From NCBI GenBank assembly GCA_017465085.1, contig JAFTWW010000001.1, positions 33,061-97,060 of the forward strand: a DNA stretch of 64,000 bases, given 5' to 3'. The notes beneath the pieces are model-generated. The model made no database searches. It saw only the letters and a list, made by a program, of their open reading frames with translations, and was not told the DNA's origin. The number at the start of each line of letters is the position of its first letter. Position 1 is the stretch's first letter. The stretch is from Clostridia bacterium. Lineage in GTDB: Bacteria > Bacillota > Clostridia > Oscillospirales > Acutalibacteraceae. A program made the position numbers and the translations under genes. Below, piece after piece: positions 50,230 through 57,419 of this stretch.

Positions 50230-50653
50230 TTATTTTTCTTTTGTCCTTTGCCTTAAAATTGCCCTTGCTCTTTCAACCCGCTTTCTCACAGCCGATTCGC
50301 TGATGCCGAAAATTTGCGCCATCTCTTTATCACCGCAATCGTGATAGAACTTAAGCATCAGCGTATCTCTGTAAATCTCGGGCATCTTTCGGATTGCCTC
50401 TAAAACAAGGTTGTAATCCACCCTGCTTAAAAAACCGTTTTCAAATTTCCCCGCCTTTACCAAAAACTCCTCCCGCGGATCGTTGTTTGAATCCTCATAA
50501 ATAAACTTAACAAGAGAATATTTCTTCTCTTTTCTGTATAGCCAAAACATTGTTGGCAATAGAAAACATCATATCCTTATACCTGTTATATAAAGATATG
50601 AAATATGCCTCATCCTCGCCGCCTTTTACAATATTGGGATTTCCAAAAACCAT
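50230..50653 (-). pseudogene. Broken ECF-type sigma factor gene
   Basis: Start ATG 50653 (AAAGGAAAG upstream) encodes a region-2-like piece, YFISLYNRYKDMMFSIANNVLAI, then stops early (QKREEIFSC). The rest, in another frame (50230-50559), has FIYEDS, LEAIRKMPEIYRDTLMLKFYHDC and a complete region 4 (DKEMAQIFGISESAVRKRVERARAIL). The end of region 2 and the linker, present in the intact relative at 54054-54602, are missing. An internal deletion with frameshift best explains this. A 109-aa region-4-only protein could still be made. Confidence 0.75.
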
Positions 50654-50668
50654 TTAATTCTTTCCTTT

Positions 50669-50718
50669 CGCCAAAGCTTCGTGACCCGAAGCAGATTCGG
50701 GCTCCGATGATTTGGCTA
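50669..50718. repeat. Inverted repeat related to 4473-4536
   Basis: GCCAAAGCTTCG, CCCGAAGCAGATTCGGG and ATTTGGCTA: the interior CCGAA-CAGATTCGG folds and the ends pair. It shares its left half with the element before PBP2. Confidence 0.5.
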
Positions 50719-50751
50719 CCAAAATAAACGCGTTTTTGGATTATTTGCATA

Positions 50752-50778
50752 AAAAAACGCGCCAACCGAAGTGGGCGC
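50752..50778 (-). terminator. Minus-strand terminator hairpin
   Basis: ACGCGCC / GGCGCGT stem with central CACTTCGGTT pairing, followed on the minus strand by TTTTTTTA. Second terminator after the solute-binding lipoprotein gene. Confidence 0.75.
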
Positions 50779-50818
50779 GTCAAAAACACAAACTCCGATT
50801 GTCGCGAAACAAAAATAA

Positions 50819-50860
50819 AAAACCACCCGAAAAGGAGTTTTCTCGCTCTTCGGGTAGTAT
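50819..50860 (-). terminator. Terminator of the solute-binding lipoprotein gene
   Basis: ACCCGAAGAG ... CTTTTCGGGT-like stem on the minus strand followed by GGTTTTTTATTTTTG, just after the stop codon. Confidence 0.8.
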
Positions 50861-50866
50861 TTTATC

Positions 50867-52411
50867 TTAATTCTTTTCAAAATTATTACTGCCGTAGGTG
50901 TAGGCAATGCACTGTGAAAAGGTGTGATAGTATCTATCCACTACGGAATTTACATCTTCTCCGTAACGAACATCATTAGTAAGCTGGGTGTATAGCGTGA
51001 GGGTATCGGTGTATCCGTTTTTGAACACACCCTGGCGGTTAGGAACCGTGGTGCCCTCCATAATGCTATCCATAAGCGCCTGATCGGCTTGGGGAAGCTC
51101 GTTACTACCTCTCACCGTCGACTTATAGGATGATACGAATTGCGCCCAGGTTAGCGCTATTCTCGGATCGCTTCCCTCACCCGCGCTTATGGCTATATGC
51201 CAACCCGTAGGATAGGCCTGTTCGGTGTTTTCGGCAGGAAGGGGAATGGGAACTATGCCTAAGTTTGCGGGGTCTGAGTTAAAGGCAGATGAGCTCTTTG
51301 CCATAGGGTATATGTTGGGATACTTGGATGAATCATCCACAAACATATAGTTTCTGCCTGCAATAAACTCTGCCAAGGAGTCCTTATCTGCCGATTGCTT
51401 GCCTATGGCATCACTGCAATAAATCCTCTGAATAAGCCTGAGTGATGCTATGGTTTTGGAATCACCCAAATTAAGTTGAGGTTTACCGTTAACAATGGTT
51501 GCTGAGGAAACGCCATAGAAATTGGTATGAACAATATTGGAGGAGAGATAATAAACATTACTTGCAGGGCTGGTTTTTGCTTTTCCCTGCTCAAATATCT
51601 TATCCCAGGTCCAAGCGCCGTTATTATAAAGTGTTCGGGGATCTTGGAGTCCGCTTGCGCCAAAGAGAGCCTTATTATAATAGAAAACATAAGGATATGC
51701 GCTATAGGTATTGCAGACGCCGTAGCTCCTTATACCCCACTTGAAAGAATTGGTTTTATCCATATCAAAGTTTGAGGTATCCATTTCATATAAATAGTCC
51801 GTAAGATCGGCATAAAGGCCAAGCTGTGGACCCGCAGGAAAATTGGAGCCGTGAACATAGCAGATATCGTAGGGGTCGCCCGTGCTTTTGCGCTGTTTTA
51901 TCTGAGTATTGTAACTACCGAAGGAAAGGGTATATTCCTTCACCGTACAGCCATACTTAGTTTCGAAAGCGCTTATCATAGCCCGAAAGGAAGTAGTGTG
52001 ATACTGAGGCTCCTCGGTTACTGCAACAGTAACGGTTTTTCCGCTTAAATCAAGGGGCTCATCCTTAGGAATAAAATCTGCATTAGAGCCCTCGGAGGAT
52101 GAGTTGCCGTTTTGTGAGGCTGAAGAAGAATTACTTGAGCCGCTCGAATTACTTGAATTATCCGAGCCTGTTTTACCGCCCGATGAATTTCCCTTATTAT
52201 CAGAAACCTCAACCTCTACACTACCCTCGGACTTATCCTTCTTATCCTTTTTAGAGCTTGTATCCGATTTGCTTGAGGTTTTATTTTTGCCCTCATAATA
52301 CTCGAAATCTTCTTCTTTCTCCACCACCGAGGAGGGCTCGGGGAAAAGACTGCAGGAGCAAAGGGTAAATACCATAACAACTGCCAACAAAAAAGATACT
52401 GCTCTTTTCAT
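50867..52411 (-). CDS. Extracellular solute-binding lipoprotein (ABC sugar importer type)
   Basis: 514 aa from ATG 52411 (AAGGAG eight bases upstream; GTG 52417 is too close). The lipoprotein signal ends in the lipobox LCSC. Residues about 30-110 are a low-complexity Lys/Ser/Asn/Gly linker, then a family 1 solute-binding fold: VTVAVTEEPQYHTTSFRAMISAFE, YDICYVHGSNFPAG, NGAWTWDKIFEQGKA and IPLPAENTEQAYPTGWHIAIS. No permease or ATPase gene is near, so it is an orphan receptor. Confidence 0.87.
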   Translation of the reverse strand: MKRAVSFLLAVVMVFTLCSCSLFPEPSSVVEKEEDFEYYEGKNKTSSKSDTSSKKDKKDKSEGSVEVEVSDNKGNSSGGKTGSDNSSNSSGSSNSSSASQNGNSSSEGSNADFIPKDEPLDLSGKTVTVAVTEEPQYHTTSFRAMISAFETKYGCTVKEYTLSFGSYNTQIKQRKSTGDPYDICYVHGSNFPAGPQLGLYADLTDYLYEMDTSNFDMDKTNSFKWGIRSYGVCNTYSAYPYVFYYNKALFGASGLQDPRTLYNNGAWTWDKIFEQGKAKTSPASNVYYLSSNIVHTNFYGVSSATIVNGKPQLNLGDSKTIASLRLIQRIYCSDAIGKQSADKDSLAEFIAGRNYMFVDDSSKYPNIYPMAKSSSAFNSDPANLGIVPIPLPAENTEQAYPTGWHIAISAGEGSDPRIALTWAQFVSSYKSTVRGSNELPQADQALMDSIMEGTTVPNRQGVFKNGYTDTLTLYTQLTNDVRYGEDVNSVVDRYYHTFSQCIAYTYGSNNFEKN

Positions 52412-52418
52412 TTTCACA

Positions 52419-52888
52419 TCTCCTTAGATATAGAATAGCCTAAATATAAAATAGCGCTTATATATAAAAGTCGCTAAACACTTAATTTGTGACAAAAAAT
52501 TTTTATTTATCAGATAAAACACAAAAATTCATATTGAAAATGCTATAAACTTATTCGTTTTAACTATTATAGCATATCTGATTGCTTAGTGCAATAATTT
52601 GCTTAGCCAAAACAGAAAAGAGAAGATTCGCGCTTGACGAGTCTCCTCTTTCTTTTGGTCTGTTAAGTGATACTCCGCTTGGAGTATCACGCTAAACCAT
52701 CACTTGCTGTGAGAAAGGTAAAAAACAAGTAGTGGCAGGGTTTTGCTCTGGCTATTAAACAATCCCCTGCTTATGTATTCGATTTTTTAAGACATTCCAA
52801 AATATTTAATGTAATTTTAACCTTGACTATATTTAATTTTTAAGAGATTGTGGGGACTGCCTCAAAAGAAACAGCCCTGTTTTGCGAT
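52419..52888. other. 470-base gene-free stretch with promoter, hairpins and a repeated motif
   Basis: No supported gene. From left: long leader of the lipoprotein gene containing a TGTCACA-N14-CGAC variant (minus, 52494-52470). Next is that gene's sigma-A promoter (52566-52594). A long imperfect hairpin with TAGCCAAAA / TTTTGG ends follows (52605-52662), then a perfect 10-bp hairpin GTGATACTCC / GGAGTATCAC (52667-52690). Last is a 33-base motif ATTCCAAAATATTTAATGTA... (52794-52826), nearly repeated at 54803-54838. Confidence 0.6.
52566..52594 (-). promoter_or_regulatory. Sigma-A promoter of the solute-binding lipoprotein
   Basis: Minus strand TTGCAC (52594-52589), 17-base spacer, TATAAT (52571-52566); gives a leader of about 150 bases. 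Confidence 0.7.
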
Positions 52889-53299
52889 TTAGAAATCATA
52901 AGTTTTGCTTATACAATCAACTGTTTCGCTATTGCTTCCGCTGTAAACAGTGGCAACAACTTTAACGCGGTGTGTACCGCTTTCAACCGATTTTGTATAA
53001 GAAGCATCATTGTAATAGGTATAGGTTGTTCTAGACCAAACCTGTACGTCACTCCACCAAAGCAGAGTTTTCTTCTGCAAGGTTATGGTCATAGCAATTT
53101 TAGTGGTCGTACCGTTGTAGCCTGTAACACTTCCTGCGCATAGTGCCTTACCATCTGAATTTGCAAGTGTTGCAGTAATTATATTTGTATAATTGTAACG
53201 CGGTTGTACCTGATTTTCAGCGGCTTCTGCATTTGCTACTAATCCTGTACCGCATAGCATAACAACGCACATAACAAAAGCCAAAATCTTTCTAAGCAT
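52889..53299 (-). CDS. Small secreted protein
   Basis: 136 aa from ATG 53299, with GGGGGAGG seven bases upstream (the longer frame lacks a ribosome site). Signal peptide: LRKILAFVMCVVMLCGTGLV then ANAEA cleavage. The mature part is aromatic and Thr/Ser-rich (RYNYTNIITATL, GYNGTTTKIAMTITLQKKTLLWW, GTHRVKVVATVYSG) and probably all beta. I recall similar small secreted Clostridia proteins of the DUF6147 kind; function unknown. A TGTCACA-N16-CGTT promoter-like site lies 45-70 bases upstream, so it may be a target of the adjacent sigma factor. Confidence 0.75.
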   Translation of the reverse strand: MLRKILAFVMCVVMLCGTGLVANAEAAENQVQPRYNYTNIITATLANSDGKALCAGSVTGYNGTTTKIAMTITLQKKTLLWWSDVQVWSRTTYTYYNDASYTKSVESGTHRVKVVATVYSGSNSETVDCISKTYDF

Positions 53300-53350
53300 A
53301 ATGCCTCCCCCTTTCTTAATATTTATAGAGATTTTACTCTCAAAAAAACA

Positions 53351-53377
53351 AACGAAAGGAAACGACATTTTGTGACA
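53351..53377 (-). promoter_or_regulatory. ECF-type promoter-like site for the secreted protein gene
   Basis: Minus strand TGTCACA (53377-53371), 16-base spacer, CGTT (53354-53351). Same spacing as the plus-strand site at 54686. It resembles the TGTCACA/CGTC promoters known for ECF41 sigma factors. Confidence 0.6.
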
Positions 53378-53383
53378 AATTTT

Positions 53384-54067
53384 TTATTCTGTTTTAATCG
53401 ACTCTGCCATTTTTATAAGTTCATCAAACGAAACTTGTCCTTGTATAGTATACAAATAGGTTTCATCCGCAAAAACCACGGCATTTATACCGTTTTTAAC
53501 ATATTTCATTCCCTCACAAGAATAAATACTAATTCTTTCATATGCTATGCTTTCTGTGTTTACATTAGCAATAGTCCCCAAGTTAACCGTTTGCATATAG
53601 TCAATGGCATTATTATCAATATTGTTATATATTATTCTGTATAAGACCTCTGTTTCTAATTCAGACTCTACCGAATAATCCTCAGGGACATATTTCGGTG
53701 CTGTTTTTACAAATTCAACCTCTGTATCGGATTCATCATTCTCCACCGATACCGTTGTAAATTTCTCAAATGTTTCGGCAATAAATTCGATAACGCTTTC
53801 TCTAATTGCTTTTACACTAAATGTAGTAGCAGTCAGGCTTATCATTATTGCTAATACAATAATCGCTACCCTCTTGCCGACCGTGTTGATCAAATAATAA
53901 TATGATTTCTTCTGCGCTCTAATCAGTTTTTCCATTTTCTTTTCAAAGGCTTCTGAAAACATAATATCTCGGAGCTCTTCATCACTAGGCAAAGATTTGC
54001 ACAGATTCTGATTGTATATCTCAAACGCCTCTATCAGCTTTTCATCAATTTCTTTAGACAGAAACAT
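53384..54067 (-). CDS. Membrane anti-sigma-like protein (DUF4367 type)
   Basis: 227 aa from ATG 54067, with GGGGAGAAG upstream. A cytoplasmic helical region (1-65, with LPSDEELRDIMFSEAFEKKMEKL) is followed by one membrane segment (about 68-90). An extracellular DUF4367-like domain (VPEDYSVESELETEVLYRI, INAVVFADETYLYTIQGQVSFDELI) comes last. It overlaps the sigma gene by 14 bases, the standard pairing in which it would hold the sigma factor until an outside signal arrives. Confidence 0.8.
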   Translation of the reverse strand: MFLSKEIDEKLIEAFEIYNQNLCKSLPSDEELRDIMFSEAFEKKMEKLIRAQKKSYYYLINTVGKRVAIIVLAIMISLTATTFSVKAIRESVIEFIAETFEKFTTVSVENDESDTEVEFVKTAPKYVPEDYSVESELETEVLYRIIYNNIDNNAIDYMQTVNLGTIANVNTESIAYERISIYSCEGMKYVKNGINAVVFADETYLYTIQGQVSFDELIKMAESIKTE

Positions 54068-54602
54068 AATCTTCTCCCCGTTCGGCAAGCTTCTTTCTTA
54101 AAATTGCCCTTGCCCGTTGCAGTCTTTTTCTTACAGTTGCATTAGTAATGCAGAGCACATCGGAAATTTCTTTATCAGACAAATTATGATATACCTTCAA
54201 TTCGATTATTTCTCTATATTTATCCGAAAGAGATTCTATAGCCTCATAAACAGCCTGTAATTCTACATTTCTAAAAGAATCATTACTCGCATAACCCATA
54301 TTATCAATTTCATCTAAACCGAATGCCTTATCATGTTTATCTTTTCTAATCATATCCAAACAAACGCTCTTGATAATTATAACGATAAACGCTTTGGTTT
54401 TGTGACTGTCGCTTTCATCAACGCCGTTGATGTATCGAGTTAATTTGATAAATGCTTCGTGAACAGCATCTTCTGCCAAATACTCATCTCTGAGCATATC
54501 TTTAGCAATATATTTCATCAATTTCTTATACTCGTTATAAAGTCTTTCAAATTTTGATTTATCTTCCTCGGTTTCAATCAGGCTTAAATAAAACAGTAGC
54601 AA
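54054..54602 (-). CDS. ECF-type RNA polymerase sigma factor
   Basis: 182 aa. Region 2: FERLYNEYKKLMKYIAKDML, then YLAEDAVHEAFIKLTRYI. Region 4: EAIESLSDKYREIIELKVYHN, then LSDKEISDVLCITNATVRKRLQRARAIL. Start codon is TTG 54602, with AGGAGGAG six bases upstream; no ATG fits. A TATAAT element is present about 20 bases further upstream (minus), with GGAAAT in the -35 position. Cotranscribed with the DUF4367 anti-sigma gene. The intact version of the broken gene at 50230. Confidence 0.9.
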   Translation of the reverse strand: MLLFYLSLIETEEDKSKFERLYNEYKKLMKYIAKDMLRDEYLAEDAVHEAFIKLTRYINGVDESDSHKTKAFIVIIIKSVCLDMIRKDKHDKAFGLDEIDNMGYASNDSFRNVELQAVYEAIESLSDKYREIIELKVYHNLSDKEISDVLCITNATVRKRLQRARAILRKKLAERGEDYVSV

Positions 54603-54685
54603 ATAAATCTCCTCCTAAATCTTTTTTAGATTATACCATCTGTATTGATGAATTTCCAGCATTTAGTAGAGGGTGGTTGTTTTTT

Positions 54686-54714
54686 TGTCACAAAAATTTG
54701 CTTTTTATCGTTCA
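54686..54714 (+). promoter_or_regulatory. ECF-type promoter-like site facing the XRE gene
   Basis: TGTCACA (54686-54692), 16-base spacer, CGTTCA (54709-54714) on the plus strand, divergent from the sigma operon and upstream of the XRE/zinc-ribbon gene. Confidence 0.58.
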
Positions 54715-54859
54715 CTTATGCGGTAAAGTATATATTCATCCTTATAAAAGAGATAGATGTGGCTGAGAATTATATTTTGAGAACTATAGTGCCTACCATA
54801 TTATTCCAAAATATTTTAATGTAAAACTTACCTTCGACAAGAAGTGTGAGGTTTCTACA

Positions 54860-55288
54860 ATGTTTTCAAAGGAATTAGCAACCAAGATTTTAAGGCTTAT
54901 TGATGAACGGCATATGACATTGGAGTCTTTATCAGAGGCATCGGGCCTTTCAAGAAGATTTATTAACAATGTCACCAGCGGGAAACAGGTTCCTACACTA
55001 AACAGCCTAGAAAAACTCTGCTCTGCTTTTGAAGTTGACCCCAACGACCTCTTAATCAATGATAAATCTAAGGATGAAGAACGGTCAATAGCAATGTGTG
55101 TTAATACCGTTTACTGTAAGAATCAAGAAAATCCATCTACATATATACCTATTTGTCCTTACTGTAACACCCTCTTGCAAAACGATTGGCAAAGTTATTG
55201 TGATAACTGCGGTCAAAAGCTAAGTTGGAAACATTTTATAAATTCAAAAGTGGTTATGCATAAACCATCGAAAAAACTTAAGGGATGA
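54860..55288 (+). CDS. XRE-family regulator with C-terminal zinc ribbon
   Basis: 142 aa. Residues 1-68 are a Cro/CI-type helix-turn-helix (MTLESLSEASGLSRRFINNVTSG, VPTLNSLEKLCSAFEVDPNDLL). Residues about 95-120 hold CPYC-N12-CDNC, a double CxxC zinc ribbon, with two more cysteines before it. It probably represses or activates nearby genes. The leader contains the ATTCCAAAATATTTTAATG motif (54803-54838), also seen at 52794. A small DUF6514-like gene follows six bases later. Confidence 0.8.
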   Translation: MFSKELATKILRLIDERHMTLESLSEASGLSRRFINNVTSGKQVPTLNSLEKLCSAFEVDPNDLLINDKSKDEERSIAMCVNTVYCKNQENPSTYIPICPYCNTLLQNDWQSYCDNCGQKLSWKHFINSKVVMHKPSKKLKG

Positions 55289-55294
55289 TGAACT

Positions 55295-55516
55295 TTGCAG
55301 GTTAAATACACTCTGCGAACCGATATTGTAACAGATGAGGAAAACCAAAAATATACCGTATTTGGAATCACCGCTCTTGATAGCTTTGGAAACATATTAG
55401 AAACCTTTGAAGATATATTTTTCAGCAAACAAAAAGCAGAAGAATTTGTTGAACTATGCAATCAGGAAAAATTAGAACTGATTCATTTGCAGAATGTGGT
55501 AGAAGATATACTGTAA
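55295..55516 (+). CDS. Small DUF6514-like protein
   Basis: 73 aa from TTG 55295, with AAGGGATGA upstream. YTVFGITALDSFGNILETFEDIF and KAEEFVELCNQEKLELIHLQNVVEDIL match what I recall of DUF6514, small Clostridia proteins of unknown role, often found beside regulators. Ends in a terminator that starts at its stop codon. Likely cotranscribed with the XRE gene. Confidence 0.65.
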   Translation: MQVKYTLRTDIVTDEENQKYTVFGITALDSFGNILETFEDIFFSKQKAEEFVELCNQEKLELIHLQNVVEDIL

Positions 55517-55551
55517 AAGCATAAAAGCAACAGCCTTTTATGCTTTTTTAA
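55516..55551 (+). terminator. Terminator after the DUF6514-like gene
   Basis: AAAAGCATAAAAG / CTTTTATGCTTTT stem with a CAACAGC loop, ending in a T-run. Confidence 0.85.
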
Positions 55552-55631
55552 AGATTATTAAGAATACCCGTTTACTCAGGGAGAATATAATGGGGCTAAT
55601 TATACTAACTATTTGCGGTTTAGCTTTAACA

Positions 55632-55659
55632 TTGACTCGAAGACAAAAAAGTATATAAT
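55632..55659 (+). promoter_or_regulatory. Promoter of the 58-aa membrane protein
   Basis: TTGACT (55632-55637), 16-base spacer, TATAAT (55654-55659). Confidence 0.7.
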
Positions 55660-55700
55660 AGTAAATAAGGAAAGCCGTATTTAATAAAAGGAGCCTATAT

Positions 55701-55877
55701 ATGAAACGATCTACAGCGAAGTTTTTAATGATATTGGTATTGATAATGTCGATTTTGTTTATCATTCTTTCGATCCCGATGCTGATAATCGAAGTGCCTA
55801 TGTTTTTTCTTTCCATATTTATGTCTGTTCTCTGCTTCATATTAGCCCGATCGATAAAAAAGAATTATCTTCCTTAA
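55701..55877 (+). CDS. Small two-span membrane protein
   Basis: 58 aa, too short for usual ORF cut-offs. AAAAGGAG lies eight bases before the ATG and a good promoter is at 55632. Two hydrophobic stretches (about 8-30 and 33-50) are joined by IIEVPM, and the basic end is RSIKKNYLP. Function unknown; it could be an accessory or regulatory membrane peptide. Confidence 0.6.
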   Translation: MKRSTAKFLMILVLIMSILFIILSIPMLIIEVPMFFLSIFMSVLCFILARSIKKNYLP

Positions 55878-55950
55878 CTTGATGTAATTATAAATAATTT
55901 CTCATTATTTATTACGAAAATCCGTTTTTAATGAATAATACAAAATCAAA

Positions 55951-55980
55951 AACCGCTGATTTCCATCAGCGGTTTTTTGG
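55951..55980 (+). terminator. Terminator after the small membrane protein
   Basis: ACCGCTGAT / ATCAGCGGT stem with TTCC loop, then TTTTTGGTTTT; also AAAA before it, so possibly bidirectional. Confidence 0.85.
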
Positions 55981-56048
55981 TTTTGTGTAAGGAATATAAA
56001 AAAGATATTTTGCCGTTTTTACGTATGAATTCGAACTCTCACATAAAA

Positions 56049-56216
56049 ATGAAATCCTTGCTATTGCAAGGATGAAATCAGCTTTCGCTGATGAAATCTT
56101 CGGCTTTGCCTCAGATGAAATTAAATCCACCCACTCGCCGTCGAGGCGAATTTCATCCAACGAAGTTGGATTTCATCGTCGAAGACGATTTCATCCACCC
56201 GATAGGGTGGATTTAG
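56049..56216. repeat. ATGAAAT-spaced hairpin array 2
   Basis: Left half: ATGAAAT, CCTTGCTATTGCAAGG, ATGAAAT, CAGCTTTCGCTG, ATGAAAT, CTTCGGCTTTGCCTCAG, ATGAAATTAAAT. Right half, with reversed spacers ATTTCAT: CCAACGAAGTTGG, CGTCGAAGACG, CCACCCGATAGGGTGG, ending ATTTAGTT. The centre is CCACCCACTCGCCGTCGAGGCG. Seven different small hairpins thus share one 7-base spacer that flips orientation at the middle. Same plan as 31062-31250, but with no S23 gene beside it. Not coding and not CRISPR. Confidence 0.78.
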
Positions 56217-56220
56217 TTAA

Positions 56221-56250
56221 AAACGACCTGTCGAAACAGGTCGTTTTTTC
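56221..56250 (+). terminator. Terminator-like hairpin after array 2
   Basis: AACGACCTG / CAGGTCGTT stem with TCGAAA loop, followed by TTTTTC. Confidence 0.8.
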
Positions 56251-56371
56251 TGGTGCGGGTGGCGATACAGGATTTTTCTAAAAATGCAGTAAACTCAAGG
56301 GTTTAGCGTAGTCAGTAAACAGTACAATATCCTGTTTTGCACTTTGTTGCCAGTCCGAAAGGACGGAAATT

Positions 56372-57238
56372 ATGAAAAAATTAATATGCACTTTATCTAT
56401 ATTTTGTATCTTTGTGTTATCTGCTTGCAGTGTTCAAGATAACACAAAGGAAACGTTTTCAGAAAAAGAAAACACACTAATATCATCAAGCAGTATGACA
56501 TCTTCTGATAGCACCTCACAAACCAATGAGGACGATACAAGCAAGGCTACAGTAGAAACCAATGTGGTATCAAATACAGAAATTGAAAATGCCGATACGG
56601 TAAGTTCTGAAATTTCGGTAACAACTACATACGAGAACAAACCAGAAGAAAATACAGAAAAAGCGGCTGAGGTATCCTCGATACCTATTAAAGAAGAACC
56701 AACTTCAAGTATGGCACAACCACAAAATACAGAAACTACTTCGGCTATAACTGAACCTGAAACAGAACCGAAGGCTACCGAAAAAGATGCAGAAATAATT
56801 GCTCAAAAATTAGTTGACTACATAAACGTATACCGTAACAATGAGGGCGTTCAATCAGCTAATATTTTGTTGGGACTTACCAAGTATGCTGAATACCGAA
56901 GCAAACAGCTAGTAACAAATTTCGCACACGATACTATTGATGAGCGTGCAGCAGCAACGGCTCTCCAATATGGCGAATATATAGAACCCTCTATTTACGG
57001 TATGACGGGCGAACCGTATTATACCGCCAATGCCCGTGAGGCAATTGCCAAAACCAATTATGGCGGAACAATAGAACAGGTTGCAACGCACCTTGCTAAA
57101 CTTACCTACAACAGCAAAAGTCATTGGTCATATGTCGGCGGAGAAAAATATAACTATATCGCTGTTGGTATTACGTATGATCAAGGCCGTTGGTATTGCT
57201 GTATAGCGATGAAAAGGGAGAATACACATGAAAATTAA
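56372..57238 (+). CDS. CAP-domain (SCP-like) lipoprotein
   Basis: 288 aa. Lipoprotein signal with lipobox LSAC (Cys19). A Ser/Thr/Glu-rich low-complexity linker covers about 22-140. A C-terminal CAP-like domain follows: QKLVDYINVYRNNEGVQ, TKYAEYRSKQLVTNFAHD (CAP histidine) and YNYIAVGITYDQGRWYCCIAM. Role of bacterial CAP lipoproteins is mostly unknown (adhesion, lipid or protease functions have been proposed). The 3' end overlaps the next small gene by 11 bases. Base use is more A-rich than in the housekeeping genes. Confidence 0.75.
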   Translation: MKKLICTLSIFCIFVLSACSVQDNTKETFSEKENTLISSSSMTSSDSTSQTNEDDTSKATVETNVVSNTEIENADTVSSEISVTTTYENKPEENTEKAAEVSSIPIKEEPTSSMAQPQNTETTSAITEPETEPKATEKDAEIIAQKLVDYINVYRNNEGVQSANILLGLTKYAEYRSKQLVTNFAHDTIDERAAATALQYGEYIEPSIYGMTGEPYYTANAREAIAKTNYGGTIEQVATHLAKLTYNSKSHWSYVGGEKYNYIAVGITYDQGRWYCCIAMKRENTHEN

Positions 57239-57419
57239 AACAAAAAATATGCATCGCGGGGTATGTGTTTTCAAAACCACACTCCCCACGAACTATACAC
57301 AGTCAAAAATCGACAATCAAACATATACCAAACCCCAGTGTTTATGCGGGTTTGACAGCATTTTTTTACTGATAAAAATGCAACAATATGGCAGGCTTTC
57401 GTTGGGAGGTGTGGATTAA
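57228..57419 (+). CDS. Possible 63-aa protein between lipoprotein and winged-helix genes
   Basis: Short frame with AGGGAGA seven bases before its ATG and a stop that overlaps the next ATG (TAATG). These signals favour translation, at least as a coupling leader. The protein is basic with several cysteines (CVF, CLCGF), no clear fold and no recognised family. Confidence 0.4.
   Translation: MKIKTKNMHRGVCVFKTTLPTNYTQSKIDNQTYTKPQCLCGFDSIFLLIKMQQYGRLSLGGVD

Noticed and set aside
52889-53143. Plus-strand 97-aa frame starting at 52850
   Set aside because: Antisense of a secreted protein with clear signal peptide and ribosome site.
56072-56281. 69-aa open frame across hairpin array 2
   Set aside because: Generated by the repeat units; no ribosome site, and the sequence is fully explained by palindromes and spacers.
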